This document shows, piece after piece, positions 32,115-41,586 of a stretch of 64,000 bases of DNA. Position 1 is the first letter of the stretch. Each line of letters opens with the position of its first letter. A program made the position numbers and the translations under genes. The DNA comes from Winslowiella arboricola (lineage in GTDB: Bacteria > Pseudomonadota > Gammaproteobacteria > Enterobacterales > Enterobacteriaceae): the NCBI RefSeq assembly GCF_025527015.1, contig NZ_JAODIM010000042.1:186001-250000 (forward strand). The letters run 5' to 3'. Below the pieces are notes generated by a model. That model made no database searches. It saw nothing but the letters and a program-made list of their open reading frames with translations, and was not told the DNA's origin.

Positions 32115-35100
32115 ATGGACCCGGTTGCTTCTGGCAGTCATTATTACTCTGGCGAATACAGTTCGCCCATCAGAAGGCCATCTACCTCAATCTCTTCACC
32201 GCCGCCTCCGGCCCCGCCGGGAAACTATTTGTCAACGCTAAGCGCAGAACGCTATAACGCCATCATCAGCGATCTGGGCCATAACGGATTATGGAACACT
32301 GAGGTGATGGAGCTGGCGCCTTTTATTGCGCTGAATTTACCGGGCTGGGAACAGGTTGCGCTGCGCATTGAAGACGAAGAGAGTCACTGCGTCCTGTTTT
32401 TGCCGGCGATGCGGGATGAAGCCAATATACTGATTGTGATACGTCAGGCGCAAAATCAGCACGGCCAGTTATTCTATCAGCCGCTGGTGGGGCAACGCTT
32501 TGAGGAGATCAGTAGCGGTAAGTATGGCGACCATTTTTTAGCCGCGATCTATGCGGCAAACTTTAATCTGCTACCCGGTCAGTTAGGAAGCCATGAAGTG
32601 GGCGGCTTTCGTCAGCAGTTGCAATATACCCTGGAACATAACCAAAATTGCCGTGATTTTATCGAGCAACGCTTTTTCCATTGGGCGCCAGCAGCGCCTG
32701 TCACCACGCCACCCTACCGTGGCAATAACGACGAGTTTGAGCATCATCTGTCCACCCTCGGTTTTACCATTATCGCGCGCGGCGAGGATGTATATCGCCA
32801 GGTGCCGCAAATCCATGAAGCACAGGTACTATTTAATAGCAGTTTGCACTACACCCTGAACCATAGCGCGAAAAATACCTCACGGCTGGCGGGGCTGCTT
32901 GCCCGACGGCTGGGGATCCGCCCGGATCAGGTCACATCTGAGATGCTTGAAATGACGCGCGCGCGTTTGCTTAATTATTATCGCGTTACCCTGCGTTATC
33001 TGGAAGAGGATGGCGGCCAGATTTTGCTCTCTGAGCAAAATAAGAAGCGTGAAGGGATCGGCGGCCAGGCGTTTCCCGGTGACAGTCAACACCGTATCGT
33101 GTTTACCACCATTAATAATGGCTCCTCATTTCTGGAAAAATTGCATGTGGTTTCCCATGAGAACAGTCATATGCTGCCGGGCGAAGAGTCAACTGATGAC
33201 TTATGGTATGACATCAGTTATGGCCTGCCTGATGAGCTGCGGCGCACAACGGCAGGGATCGCCGCTATGGTAGCCGAGGAGGAGGAGAGCGCATCATTGC
33301 AGGGTTTTACCGAACTGATACTGGCGAAAATCTTTGATGACCTGATGATGAAATCCAGGACGCCAGCGGGGATGCGCAGACCGCAGTTTCTGGAAATGCT
33401 GGAGCGTATCAGAAGTGCGGTTCTGGACGATCAGCGCTGGCAGCAATTTCTTCGCTATGCACCGCACCATTATCCGCTATCGCCGGAAGAGCTAAACACG
33501 CTGCGCGAGGAGATTTATCACAATCGTATCTGGAGGGTGCTTGCGCGTCTTACCGGACTCAATCCAACCAGTCCTGCGGGTTTGCTGGCGGATGTTCATG
33601 CTAATAAGATGATGTTATTAAAAGTGATTCTGCAAAATGCCGACTCGCTGGTTACCCTGGTTTTCGGTTACGATGAGCAGCTCGCCAGGCAGTTAGACCG
33701 CCAGGGGCACCGGTTTATTCAGCGCGACATGTCGTCAGATAGTTTTGATACGTTATCGGATACCAGTCTGACAACGGAACCCAATTATACCGCGCTGGCG
33801 CATCCGGAGACGCTCACGCCTTACCAGCTGCACAGCGCGCTGGAGGACCTGGCGCACGCATCGACCACACTGGCTGACACCCGGCATCCTGAAGGCGCAG
33901 ATATGCTGGCGGTCAGTCGGTTTCTTACACGCACGGCAGCGAGGATTGCCGCGCGTCTCGGTTATCTGACGGGCCAGCAGTCAGCGTTGCCGCAGATCAG
34001 CACCACCCTGTTTCTCACGACGATGAGGAAAATGTTAAGCGAAAAGCTGATGACACCGCAGCAGATTCTTAACGTTATCCTGCCCGGGCGCAGTTATCAG
34101 GGCTGGTCAATATGCGAAGCCGTCGCCAGCAACTTTTGGTGTGCGGGTAAACTACTGGCATGGCAGCAACTGGTTAATGACTGTTTTAATCTGCTCCACT
34201 GGCCGATTCGGCACAGCTACCAGGATGAATTTATCTCTTCCCCCAACGGACGGGAGCTGCTGAAAACTCTGGCTAACCAGCTGCGTGAGATTGCCCCTTA
34301 CAGCGAACATTATCCTGAGGTCATTAATACGCTGAGTATGCTGATCAAAGACGGCCTGATCCCTTTTAGCTATCAACTGGCGTTTGATATCCGCAATCTG
34401 ATGCCGCGTGGCGTCGAAACCGCTTCGCCGGTGGCCGTGATGGATATCTTCAGCACATTAAATTACGTCAGAGAGTTCAGACATATCATTAATGATGAAC
34501 AGATTCAGCGGCTCGGACTGGCGGAAATGCTGGCAGGGGTGGCAACGCAGCATCGCTGGTTTGTCGTCGGCGAAGATGAAGAGGGGGAGATGCAATATTT
34601 CTTTGATCCGCTGGGCAATGATATTAGCGCTCAACCGCCGCAACTGGAGAATAACGAACTGGTGCTGGTGTTACGCGGCAATACGCTTCATCTCTACCAG
34701 CAGTTACCCGAGGGACCACGGGATATTGGCAGTAGCCTGTGGCAGCCCGGTAATAATCATGCGCTGATTGCCGCAGTACAGCAACTGACGGTGAATCCGT
34801 CAACTAACCAGCAACTGATCAACCAGCAATTTTTAAGGCGAATATCACTTACAAACGCCGAACAGCCAGCGACCGAAGCGGTCGCGCCAGCCGCGGCAAT
34901 GCCGGCCACGGGCTGGCTGGCCGATCTGAGTAATACCAGTCAGGTGCACAAAAATGCGGTGAAAATTCATCGCCAGCTCGATAAATACCATTGGAGAATA
35001 ACGGCGGATACGCGGTTTACACAGCGGGGAGAGGAAGGGGCGCTGTCCAGGATTAAAAGGTCGTTAACTGAGTTTGCCGCCCGCCTTGTAAGTGATGCTG

Positions 35101-36431
35101 AAAGAGCGGAAGTCAACGCCATCTCTGGGTGTATTAGTGAAATCGAAGCGAAACTGCAGCAGATAAGCGTGAGCGAGGGGATTGACCTGCGCCTGCGGCA
35201 TTTTAATACGCTGCCCGCCGATTTTCATCAGATGCGAAAACACACGTTAAATCTGAGTCGCAGTTACAGCCAGAGCCAGCGACATAAAAATAGCACTCGC
35301 GCTGAACAGCGTGATGTTAAAAAAATCAGCCGCAATAGCGAAGCGGGGATCAGTCAGACACTTAAAACCAAAGGAAAAATCCATTCGATGGTCAGTGAGC
35401 GGCGGGATGGCACATTCTCAGGTTATCACGCTGGCCGGCTGCGCGAGTATTTCGCATCTGAGCCGGCGATAATGGCAGAAAACAGCGGTAGTTTATTGCC
35501 GCCAGCAGTCGCCGCTGAATCCTTTGCGGATATAGTAAACCTGGTATTTAACGGCCCCCTCGGAATAATGTCCCGCACGCCATTTAGTTCTGATTATCAA
35601 CAGCAGTGCCTTGAGCGTGATCAGCAGATAAATCAGCAAAAAGAGATCGATCGGGCTAAGCGTGATGTCAGATCGGAGGAGTTAATAAGGCAAATCCGCC
35701 ATGGTCTGATAAACGTTAGCTTCGAGCTGCAACAGTGGCTGGCGGAGAGTAAAGCTCGGGCAGGACGGCGCGAGCATCTAACGTGGCTGACCGATGATGC
35801 CGATATCACGGATTCTGGCCATAATCAGCCAGCCAGCGATGGCGCGGGGAACGCCGCTGGCAGTGAAGTGGCGGTTGAACAGCCGCTGGCTGAGCAGCAG
35901 GCGCCGCAATTTGTCAGTGTTGCGCCCGTGCCGATAAGCGAGGCGGTGGCCGTTGCGGCAAGCGGTGGCATGATGGTTAACCGCGGTGGTGGGGGAACGG
36001 TGACGCAACTGCTGTCGCCCGGCACGGTGCCCCAACTGCCGCAGCAGGGCAGCCAATGGACTCATCCTGTCAGGGCCTGGCAATCCACTTATGCGCCACA
36101 CAGCGGAACGAATATCAGGACGATGAGTGAACTGCAAAGCCGTGATAATGTCCTTTATCAAGCCTTAGTGCCGCAGAGAACAGAGGCCACCCTGCGTATC
36201 AGCCATCGGCCACCAGCACGAGTGGCAACTCACCTACCCGCACGATCGTTAAACAACTCATCGCCTGTCACGCCCGGTGCGCAACAGATACGCGACCTTC
36301 GCCTGCTGTTTTTTGGCCGGGGAAATTTAAGCGCGGCGCCTGCACGGGAAACGGATGGCAACGCGCAGGCACGTATTGCCGAAACCGCCAGAGAGCAACC
36401 TCGACCGGGAGGACGACTTCCTCGCGGCTAA
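32115..36431 (+). CDS. Large protein with an aspzincin-like zinc metallopeptidase signature
   Basis: A 1438-residue protein of unknown family. Residues near 28-36 are proline-rich. HENSH at residues 348-352 fits the zinc-protease motif HExxH, and STDDLWYD at 359-366 fits the aspzincin (deuterolysin, M35-like) second motif GTxDxxYG, with Asp362 ten residues after the second His, as in that clan. A region near 813-830 (QHRWFVVG...YFFDPLGND) and one near 58-150 resemble peptide-hydrolase folds but lack a clear nucleophile. The C-terminal 250 residues are low-complexity (A, Q, P, S, R). No signal peptide or membrane segment is seen. ATG 32115 follows CAGGAG. It stands alone, between the gcd terminator and a convergent gene. 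A secreted toxin or effector is the best guess. Confidence 0.7.
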   Translation: MDPVASGSHYYSGEYSSPIRRPSTSISSPPPPAPPGNYLSTLSAERYNAIISDLGHNGLWNTEVMELAPFIALNLPGWEQVALRIEDEESHCVLFLPAMRDEANILIVIRQAQNQHGQLFYQPLVGQRFEEISSGKYGDHFLAAIYAANFNLLPGQLGSHEVGGFRQQLQYTLEHNQNCRDFIEQRFFHWAPAAPVTTPPYRGNNDEFEHHLSTLGFTIIARGEDVYRQVPQIHEAQVLFNSSLHYTLNHSAKNTSRLAGLLARRLGIRPDQVTSEMLEMTRARLLNYYRVTLRYLEEDGGQILLSEQNKKREGIGGQAFPGDSQHRIVFTTINNGSSFLEKLHVVSHENSHMLPGEESTDDLWYDISYGLPDELRRTTAGIAAMVAEEEESASLQGFTELILAKIFDDLMMKSRTPAGMRRPQFLEMLERIRSAVLDDQRWQQFLRYAPHHYPLSPEELNTLREEIYHNRIWRVLARLTGLNPTSPAGLLADVHANKMMLLKVILQNADSLVTLVFGYDEQLARQLDRQGHRFIQRDMSSDSFDTLSDTSLTTEPNYTALAHPETLTPYQLHSALEDLAHASTTLADTRHPEGADMLAVSRFLTRTAARIAARLGYLTGQQSALPQISTTLFLTTMRKMLSEKLMTPQQILNVILPGRSYQGWSICEAVASNFWCAGKLLAWQQLVNDCFNLLHWPIRHSYQDEFISSPNGRELLKTLANQLREIAPYSEHYPEVINTLSMLIKDGLIPFSYQLAFDIRNLMPRGVETASPVAVMDIFSTLNYVREFRHIINDEQIQRLGLAEMLAGVATQHRWFVVGEDEEGEMQYFFDPLGNDISAQPPQLENNELVLVLRGNTLHLYQQLPEGPRDIGSSLWQPGNNHALIAAVQQLTVNPSTNQQLINQQFLRRISLTNAEQPATEAVAPAAAMPATGWLADLSNTSQVHKNAVKIHRQLDKYHWRITADTRFTQRGEEGALSRIKRSLTEFAARLVSDAERAEVNAISGCISEIEAKLQQISVSEGIDLRLRHFNTLPADFHQMRKHTLNLSRSYSQSQRHKNSTRAEQRDVKKISRNSEAGISQTLKTKGKIHSMVSERRDGTFSGYHAGRLREYFASEPAIMAENSGSLLPPAVAAESFADIVNLVFNGPLGIMSRTPFSSDYQQQCLERDQQINQQKEIDRAKRDVRSEELIRQIRHGLINVSFELQQWLAESKARAGRREHLTWLTDDADITDSGHNQPASDGAGNAAGSEVAVEQPLAEQQAPQFVSVAPVPISEAVAVAASGGMMVNRGGGGTVTQLLSPGTVPQLPQQGSQWTHPVRAWQSTYAPHSGTNIRTMSELQSRDNVLYQALVPQRTEATLRISHRPPARVATHLPARSLNNSSPVTPGAQQIRDLRLLFFGRGNLSAAPARETDGNAQARIAETAREQPRPGGRLPRG

Positions 36432-36454
36432 GGCTGTCTGACACGCGAAACAAC

Positions 36455-36489
36455 GCAAAAAAAAATCCGCAACCCTGAGGGCTGCGGAT
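36455..36489 (-). terminator. Terminator of the second acyltransferase gene
   Basis: On the minus strand ATCCGCAGCCC and GGGTTGCGGAT pair around TCA, followed by a run of nine T. It sits 22 bases past the acyltransferase stop and also separates the convergent large gene. Confidence 0.88.
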
Positions 36490-36511
36490 CTTATCGTACG
36501 ATCTGCCAGCG

Positions 36512-37660
36512 TTAGCTGGCGATATCGGAGGCGGCCGGACGCGGCGCCAGTACACGTTTGCCCAGCAGAATGCCCGGTTTCTCAACAAAGCGATACAGCA
36601 GGGTGGCAATGGCGTAAGTCAGCGGGATACAGATAGCGCAGACAATGGCGAAACGCAGCGGCGCGCTGACGCCATCCATATGGTAATCGCGCAGCAGCAG
36701 GGCGATAGCGGGCACCACAATCAACAGATGCAGCAGATAAACCGAATAAGAGACATCACCCAGCCAGGTACTGAAGCGGTTGGTCAGGATAGCGCGCGGC
36801 AGCGCGATCACTTTCTTCATTATGGCGTCTGGCTGGTATTGCCATAAGATAGCGGCCATACCGATAATCATCACCGCTTCCACCACAATGGCCAGCTTGC
36901 TTAAATCGCTGCTAATCACCGCACTCAGCACCGGCGCGATCAATGCCGCCAGCAGATAACCGAAATGTTTTTTCCGTACCGCTTCGGCCAGTAACATACC
37001 CGCCATAAACATATGCAGTTTAATCAGAATCATCGACGGCATGGCAAAGGCTTCATAGTAGCTGGCGAGAGCAAAACGTCCTGCGGCGCACACCGCCATC
37101 AGAATCAACAGCGTCGGGATATAGCCGAGGCGCAGGGTCAGCAGCATAATAAACGGAAACAGCAGGTAGAACTGCATTTCCAGGCCGATGCTCCAGTCGG
37201 GTAATACCGTATTAAAACTGTAACCCGGTAAAAAACCAAAGGTGAAACTCAGATGCGAAATAATATTGCCCAGTGACTGATCGGCATAACGGGAGGTTTC
37301 AGTGGCGGTAGAGGGGAAAAATTGCGCAATGGTATCGCGCATTTCACCAAACCAGTGACCATTGACCATCGCCACAATCAGCAGCAGGTAGTAGAGCGGA
37401 GCAATACGGAAGAACCGTCGGATCCAGAATTTTTTAACGGTACTTGCGCTATTCCACGGCTCTTTTTGCTGACGTTCAATATAGTTTTTCGCCATCAGAT
37501 AGCCTGACAGTAAAATAAACAGATCGACCCCCATGCTGGGCATCGAAATGATCGGGATGGTGCAGTGAACCAGCAAGCTGACATGTCCGAGCAACACCCA
37601 TAGCGAAGCGAATCCGCGCAGGCCCTCTAATTCAGTTGACCATCCTCTTGATGTCGACAT
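36512..37660 (-). CDS. Acyltransferase-3 family membrane protein (second copy)
   Basis: A 382-residue integral membrane acyltransferase of the OafA/Opg family. STELEGLRGFASLWVLLGH near residues 8-26 carries the R-G...H core, SMGVDLFILLSGYLMAKNYI follows, and RRFFRIAPLYYLLL and VSYSVYLLHLLIVVPA are typical later motifs. ATG 37660 has GAGG 5 bases upstream; ATG 37681 in frame has no SD. GC content is backbone-like, unlike the AT-rich copy at 25463. Substrate unknown; it may modify an exopolysaccharide or glycan. Confidence 0.87.
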   Translation of the reverse strand: MSTSRGWSTELEGLRGFASLWVLLGHVSLLVHCTIPIISMPSMGVDLFILLSGYLMAKNYIERQQKEPWNSASTVKKFWIRRFFRIAPLYYLLLIVAMVNGHWFGEMRDTIAQFFPSTATETSRYADQSLGNIISHLSFTFGFLPGYSFNTVLPDWSIGLEMQFYLLFPFIMLLTLRLGYIPTLLILMAVCAAGRFALASYYEAFAMPSMILIKLHMFMAGMLLAEAVRKKHFGYLLAALIAPVLSAVISSDLSKLAIVVEAVMIIGMAAILWQYQPDAIMKKVIALPRAILTNRFSTWLGDVSYSVYLLHLLIVVPAIALLLRDYHMDGVSAPLRFAIVCAICIPLTYAIATLLYRFVEKPGILLGKRVLAPRPAASDIAS

Positions 37661-37934
37661 TTCTACCTCAGAATAATTCATAATCCGTAGGGGGAGGTTA
37701 GTTGATTAAGAATTCTTAACAATGTTGATGATTCTTAAAAAGAAAATTATCGGATTATCCCTGGGTGAGGGAGGCGCTTTTTCACCCATTTCTGGCGATT
37801 CCTTTACAAAAACAGATCGGAAGCGCTGCAGGAAATTATTCATATTTACTTGCAATTGATTAACGCAATCGCAGATTGATTACCGTAAAACATCGCCCTG
37901 ATTAACTAAATGTTTTTGATTAGAGGAAGAACCG

Positions 37935-39104
37935 TTGAAAAGGCGTCAGCTTGCAAGTTTTAGTCTGTTTTTGGCTTTTGTTTCCCTGGCGCATGCCGAT
38001 GAGAGTGCGATGCCTTTCCCGTTAACCCCGCCAGCGGTTGATGCGGCCTCCTGGGTACTAATGGATGCCACTACCGGCCAGATCCTCACCGAAGGCAATG
38101 CCGATGAGCGGCGTAATCCTGCCAGCCTGACCAAGCTGATGACTGGCTATGTGGTTGATCGTGCAATTGATAATGGCCATATCACCCGTGACGATATTGT
38201 AACAGTGGGTAACGATGCGTGGGGCGCGGGTAATCCGGTGTTTAAAGGTTCGTCACTGATGTTCCTGAAACCTGGCGAGAAGGTGACGGTGCGTGACCTC
38301 AGCCGGGGTGTCATTATCGATTCTGGTAACGATGCTTGCGTGGCGCTGGCGGATTATGTCGCTGGCAGCGAGGCGGGTTTCGTTAAAATGATGAATGAAT
38401 ATGTGGCTAAACTCAGCCTGACGAATACCCATTTTGAAACCGTACACGGACTGGATGCGCCGGGACAGTTCACCACCGCGCGCGATCTGGCGAAACTGTC
38501 ACGGGCAATTATTCAGGGCGAGCCGGATTTCTATCAGATGTACGGCGAGAAATCCCTTACCTGGAACGGCATTACCCAGCAGAACCGTAATGGCCTGCTG
38601 TGGGATAAAACGCTGCATGTTGACGGGCTGAAAACGGGTCATACCGAAAGCGCGGGCTTTAATATTATCGCGTCCAGCACCGAGGGGCAGCGCCGCCTGA
38701 TTGCGGTGGTGATGGGCGGTAAAAGTACGAAAGGCCGTGAAGAGCAGGCGCGCAAGCTGCTGACCTGGGGTCAGAACAGTTTTGATACCGTGCATTTGTT
38801 CCATGCCGGCAAAGCTATCGGCCATGAAACCGTCTGGTACGGTAATCCGCATCAGGTCGAGGTGGGTGTCGATAAAGATATTTATCTGTCACTGCCGCGC
38901 GACCAGGTGAAAAGTATTAAAGCGAAATACGTTATTGACCGAAAAGATCTGGAAGCACCACTGCAAGCCCATGAGCAGGTTGGTACTATCCAGCTGATGG
39001 CGGGCGACAAGCAGATTGCCAGCTATCCGCTGATGACATTACAGGGTGTCGCCACCGCAGGCGTGGTGACCCGTATTGAAGATTATCTGAAACTGACATT
39101 CTGA
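37935..39104 (+). CDS. dacD: D-alanyl-D-alanine carboxypeptidase (PBP6b type)
   Basis: A 389-residue periplasmic penicillin-binding protein that trims the terminal D-Ala of peptidoglycan pentapeptides. A signal peptide ends near ALA-type HADES at residue 21. The active-site motifs are SLTK (Ser64, Lys67), SGN (130-132) and KTG (233-235). NPASLTKLMTGYVVDRAID and HFETVHGLDAPGQ match E. coli DacD. The start codon is TTG at 37935, set by AGAGGAAGA just upstream and by alignment to MKRR of E. coli; no suitable ATG exists. The E. coli order dacD-sbmC-yeeA-yeeX is kept downstream. Confidence 0.92.
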   Translation: MKRRQLASFSLFLAFVSLAHADESAMPFPLTPPAVDAASWVLMDATTGQILTEGNADERRNPASLTKLMTGYVVDRAIDNGHITRDDIVTVGNDAWGAGNPVFKGSSLMFLKPGEKVTVRDLSRGVIIDSGNDACVALADYVAGSEAGFVKMMNEYVAKLSLTNTHFETVHGLDAPGQFTTARDLAKLSRAIIQGEPDFYQMYGEKSLTWNGITQQNRNGLLWDKTLHVDGLKTGHTESAGFNIIASSTEGQRRLIAVVMGGKSTKGREEQARKLLTWGQNSFDTVHLFHAGKAIGHETVWYGNPHQVEVGVDKDIYLSLPRDQVKSIKAKYVIDRKDLEAPLQAHEQVGTIQLMAGDKQIASYPLMTLQGVATAGVVTRIEDYLKLTF

Positions 39105-39109
39105 TGCTG

Positions 39110-39134
39110 ACGGGCGCGCGTTCAGCGCGCCCGT
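39110..39134. terminator. Hairpin after dacD
   Basis: ACGGGCGCGC / GCGCGCCCGT around GTTCA, 6 bases past the stop, without a strong T run. It may stabilise the 3' end or act as a weak terminator. Confidence 0.6.
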
Positions 39135-39245
39135 ATTCCCTCTTTCCCGATGCCGTTATCTTATTATTGCCGCCGCGATCGGAGATTGCGCCGCGCGCCA
39201 TGCGCTACTATCGATGGCTAATCAGTCAATAAAAGGAGCAAGCAG

Positions 39246-39710
39246 ATGAATGTGCAGATTATGGAACTACCGCATCGAACCATCGCGGGTTATCGCCTGA
39301 CAGGCCCCTGGCCGCAAACCGCACCGGCGGGTTTTGAGAAATTAGGTCACTGGGTGACACAGCACCAGATTGTCGGCGGCGACTGGCTGGCGGTCTACTA
39401 CGATAACCCGGAAGTGGTGCCGGAAGAGGCGCTGCGTATTGATACCGCCATAAGCGTGCCGGATGATTTTATCCTGCCGTCGCACAGCGATGAAGTTGAG
39501 ATTCGTCACCTGGCGGCTGGCACCTATGCGGTAGCGCAGGTGCGGGTTGAGGATGGCGATTTTGCCAAACCCTGGCTGGCGATGTTTGCGTGGCTGGCTG
39601 GCAGTGATTACCACAAAGCCGATGCTCCCTGTTTTGATCGCTATCTTAACGACGGCTCACTCAGTGGCATCTGGGAGTTTGAGATTTGTGTGCCGGTGGT
39701 TAAATCCTGA
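39246..39710 (+). CDS. sbmC: DNA gyrase inhibitor GyrI (SbmC)
   Basis: A 154-residue GyrI-like (SOUL/effector-binding fold) protein. RTIAGYRLTGPWPQTAPAGF and WLAVYYDNPEVVPEEALR at the N-terminus and DFAKPWLAMFAW near the middle match E. coli SbmC, which inhibits gyrase supercoiling and protects against microcin B17. AAAGGAG precedes the ATG. Position between dacD and yeeA is the same as in E. coli. No obvious LexA box was found by eye upstream. Confidence 0.9.
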   Translation: MNVQIMELPHRTIAGYRLTGPWPQTAPAGFEKLGHWVTQHQIVGGDWLAVYYDNPEVVPEEALRIDTAISVPDDFILPSHSDEVEIRHLAAGTYAVAQVRVEDGDFAKPWLAMFAWLAGSDYHKADAPCFDRYLNDGSLSGIWEFEICVPVVKS

Positions 39711-39744
39711 GCAGTACGCCGCCGGAAAAGGGAATAGCCGGTAA

Positions 39745-39775
39745 AACAGCTGCTAATCAAAGGTTAGCAGCTGTT
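39745..39775 (+). terminator. Terminator hairpin after sbmC
   Basis: AACAGCTGCTAA / TTAGCAGCTGTT, a 12-bp perfect stem with a 7-base loop, followed by GGGTTATTGTT. The stem is strong but the T tract is weak. Confidence 0.75.
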
Positions 39776-39913
39776 GGGTTATTGTTAATTAAACCAGGTG
39801 ATAAGGTAAAACCGGCAAAAACGGTGATGAAATAGCGATAATGGGTTTAAAACCGTACAAATCGATCGGTTATGATAACGCCCGAACGCTTTATTACTCA
39901 CCGGAGAACACTT

Positions 39914-40972
39914 TTGCGCCCCGACAAGCCGCTTTCGGCCATTGAATTCAGCATTTACCGACATTACCGTATTGTGCATGGCTGCCGTATTTCACTGGCA
40001 TTTGTGTTGACCTTTTTACTGGTGCGCGGGCTGGATATTCCCGAAGGCACCTGGCCATTAATCACCCTGGTCGTAGTAATGGGACCGATCTCGTCGTGGG
40101 GCAACGTGCTGCCGCGTGCAGTGCAGCGCATCGGCGGCACGCTGTTTGGCTCCATCTCCGGCCTGATTGCGCTGAAACTGGAACTGATCTCGCTGCCGGG
40201 CATGCTGGCATGGTGCGCAGTAGTGGTATTTCTCAGCGGCTATCTGACGCTGGGTAAACATCCCTATATGGCGCTGCTGATTGGAATTACGCTGGCAGTG
40301 GTGTGCGGCGCGCCTGCCGGTGATTTCGAGACGGCGCTGTGGCGCGGTGGTGATGTGATCCTCGGTTCCGTGCTGGCGCTGCTGTTTAGCAGTATCTACC
40401 CGCAGAAGGCCTATACCCACTGGCGGATTAAACTCTCCGACGCACTCTCTTCGATGGCGAAACTGCATCATGCCGGTTTCTCGCCAAATCTGGTGGAGCA
40501 ACCCCGGCTCACCAAACATATGCAGCGCCTGCTGACGGAAGTGGTGAAAATGCGCGCCTTCCTCGACCCCGCCAGCAAAGAAACCCGCATCCCGAAGTCG
40601 GTGCTGGATGGTATCCAGACGGTTAACCGCAATATGCTGTGTACGCTGGAGCTGCAAATCAATGCCTGGTGGTCGTCGCGTGAAAGTCACCTGTTGATGC
40701 TTAACGCGCCAACCCTGCGTCGTACCCAGCAGATGACCGGGCAGACCCTGCAGGCGCTTTCGGCGGCGCTGTTAAGCGCCGATACCAGTAAACTGGCGGC
40801 GACCAGCGCCGAACTGGCGGAGATGTCGCAGGAGCTGAAACAGCTGATCGCCGAGGCGAACAGCGATCCGCGGGTGGAGACCCAGATCCACGGCTACGTC
40901 TGGCTGAGTCTTGAGCTGACGCGTCAGCTGGAGCGTCTGTCGGATCTGATTCGGCTGGCGATGCGTAAGTAA
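39914..40972 (+). CDS. yeeA: FUSC-family inner-membrane protein YeeA
   Basis: A 352-residue protein with several N-terminal membrane segments and a C-terminal cytoplasmic helical domain, of the aromatic-acid-exporter/FUSC type. YRHYRIVHGCRISLAFVLTF, PLITLVVVMGPISSWGNVLP and ASKETRIPKSVLDGIQTVNR match E. coli YeeA. TTG 39914 is chosen: GGAGA lies 6 bases upstream and the start and total length then equal E. coli YeeA; the ATG at 39872 has no SD. Function is not established; export of small aromatic acids is inferred for the family. Confidence 0.85.
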   Translation: MRPDKPLSAIEFSIYRHYRIVHGCRISLAFVLTFLLVRGLDIPEGTWPLITLVVVMGPISSWGNVLPRAVQRIGGTLFGSISGLIALKLELISLPGMLAWCAVVVFLSGYLTLGKHPYMALLIGITLAVVCGAPAGDFETALWRGGDVILGSVLALLFSSIYPQKAYTHWRIKLSDALSSMAKLHHAGFSPNLVEQPRLTKHMQRLLTEVVKMRAFLDPASKETRIPKSVLDGIQTVNRNMLCTLELQINAWWSSRESHLLMLNAPTLRRTQQMTGQTLQALSAALLSADTSKLAATSAELAEMSQELKQLIAEANSDPRVETQIHGYVWLSLELTRQLERLSDLIRLAMRK

Positions 40973-41154
40973 CGTATCACAATGACGACGGCAGAGCTTT
41001 AACAACAACTTACTGCGCCGCTGGCACTTTTCGCGCTAAGATAAGCGCCTGTCTGAATTTGAATGTGAAGAATTGCCAACGGCGACAGTGAGCCGCTAAG
41101 CTGAAGGCTACGACAATTACGCCTGCCTCTGCAGGCCCAATGAAAGGTGTCATC

Positions 41155-41478
41155 ATGGAAAACGCAAAGCAATCTTTTCAGGACGTGCTGGAGTTCGTAC
41201 GTATGTTCCGTCGTAAGAATAAACTGCAGCGTGAAATTCACGACAACGAAAAGAAAATTCGTGATAACCAGAAACGTGTGCTGTTGCTGGATAACCTCGG
41301 CGAATACATCAAGCCAGGTATGAGCATTGAAGCCATTCAGGAAATCATCGCCAGCATGCGCAGCGACTATGAAGATCGCGTTGATGACTACATCATCAAA
41401 AACGCCGACCTGTCGAAAGAACGTCGTGAATTGTCGAAGAAATTGAAAGCGATGGGCGAGCCAAAGCCACAAGAATAA
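41155..41478 (+). CDS. tmaR: PTS-associated polar regulator TmaR
   Basis: A 107-residue coiled-coil protein (E. coli YeeX/TmaR, 109 residues) that recruits enzyme I of the phosphotransferase system to the cell pole. [33 protein letters not shown] and [20 protein letters not shown] match closely. ATG 41155 has AAAGG about 7 bases upstream; an in-frame ATG at 41140 would place that SD inside the gene. Confidence 0.93.
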   Translation: MENAKQSFQDVLEFVRMFRRKNKLQREIHDNEKKIRDNQKRVLLLDNLGEYIKPGMSIEAIQEIIASMRSDYEDRVDDYIIKNADLSKERRELSKKLKAMGEPKPQE

Positions 41479-41503
41479 CTTTCCCCTGACAATCTGCAAC
41501 ATC

Positions 41504-41586
41504 GTAGGGGAGCCGTTTTCGGCTCCCGCTCAAATAGCAGACACAGTGCTAACCTGTGATACGGGCGGTGAGAACGCCGCCCCTAC
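41504..41586. repeat. Pair of REP-like palindromes
   Basis: 41504-41530 reads GTAGGGGAGCCG TTTT CGGCTCCC, a diverged stem with the same GTAGGGG edge, and 41562-41586 is an inverted copy of the main family (CGGGCGG...CGCCGCCCCTAC). They lie between the convergent tmaR and lacI genes and may end both transcripts. Confidence 0.8.
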
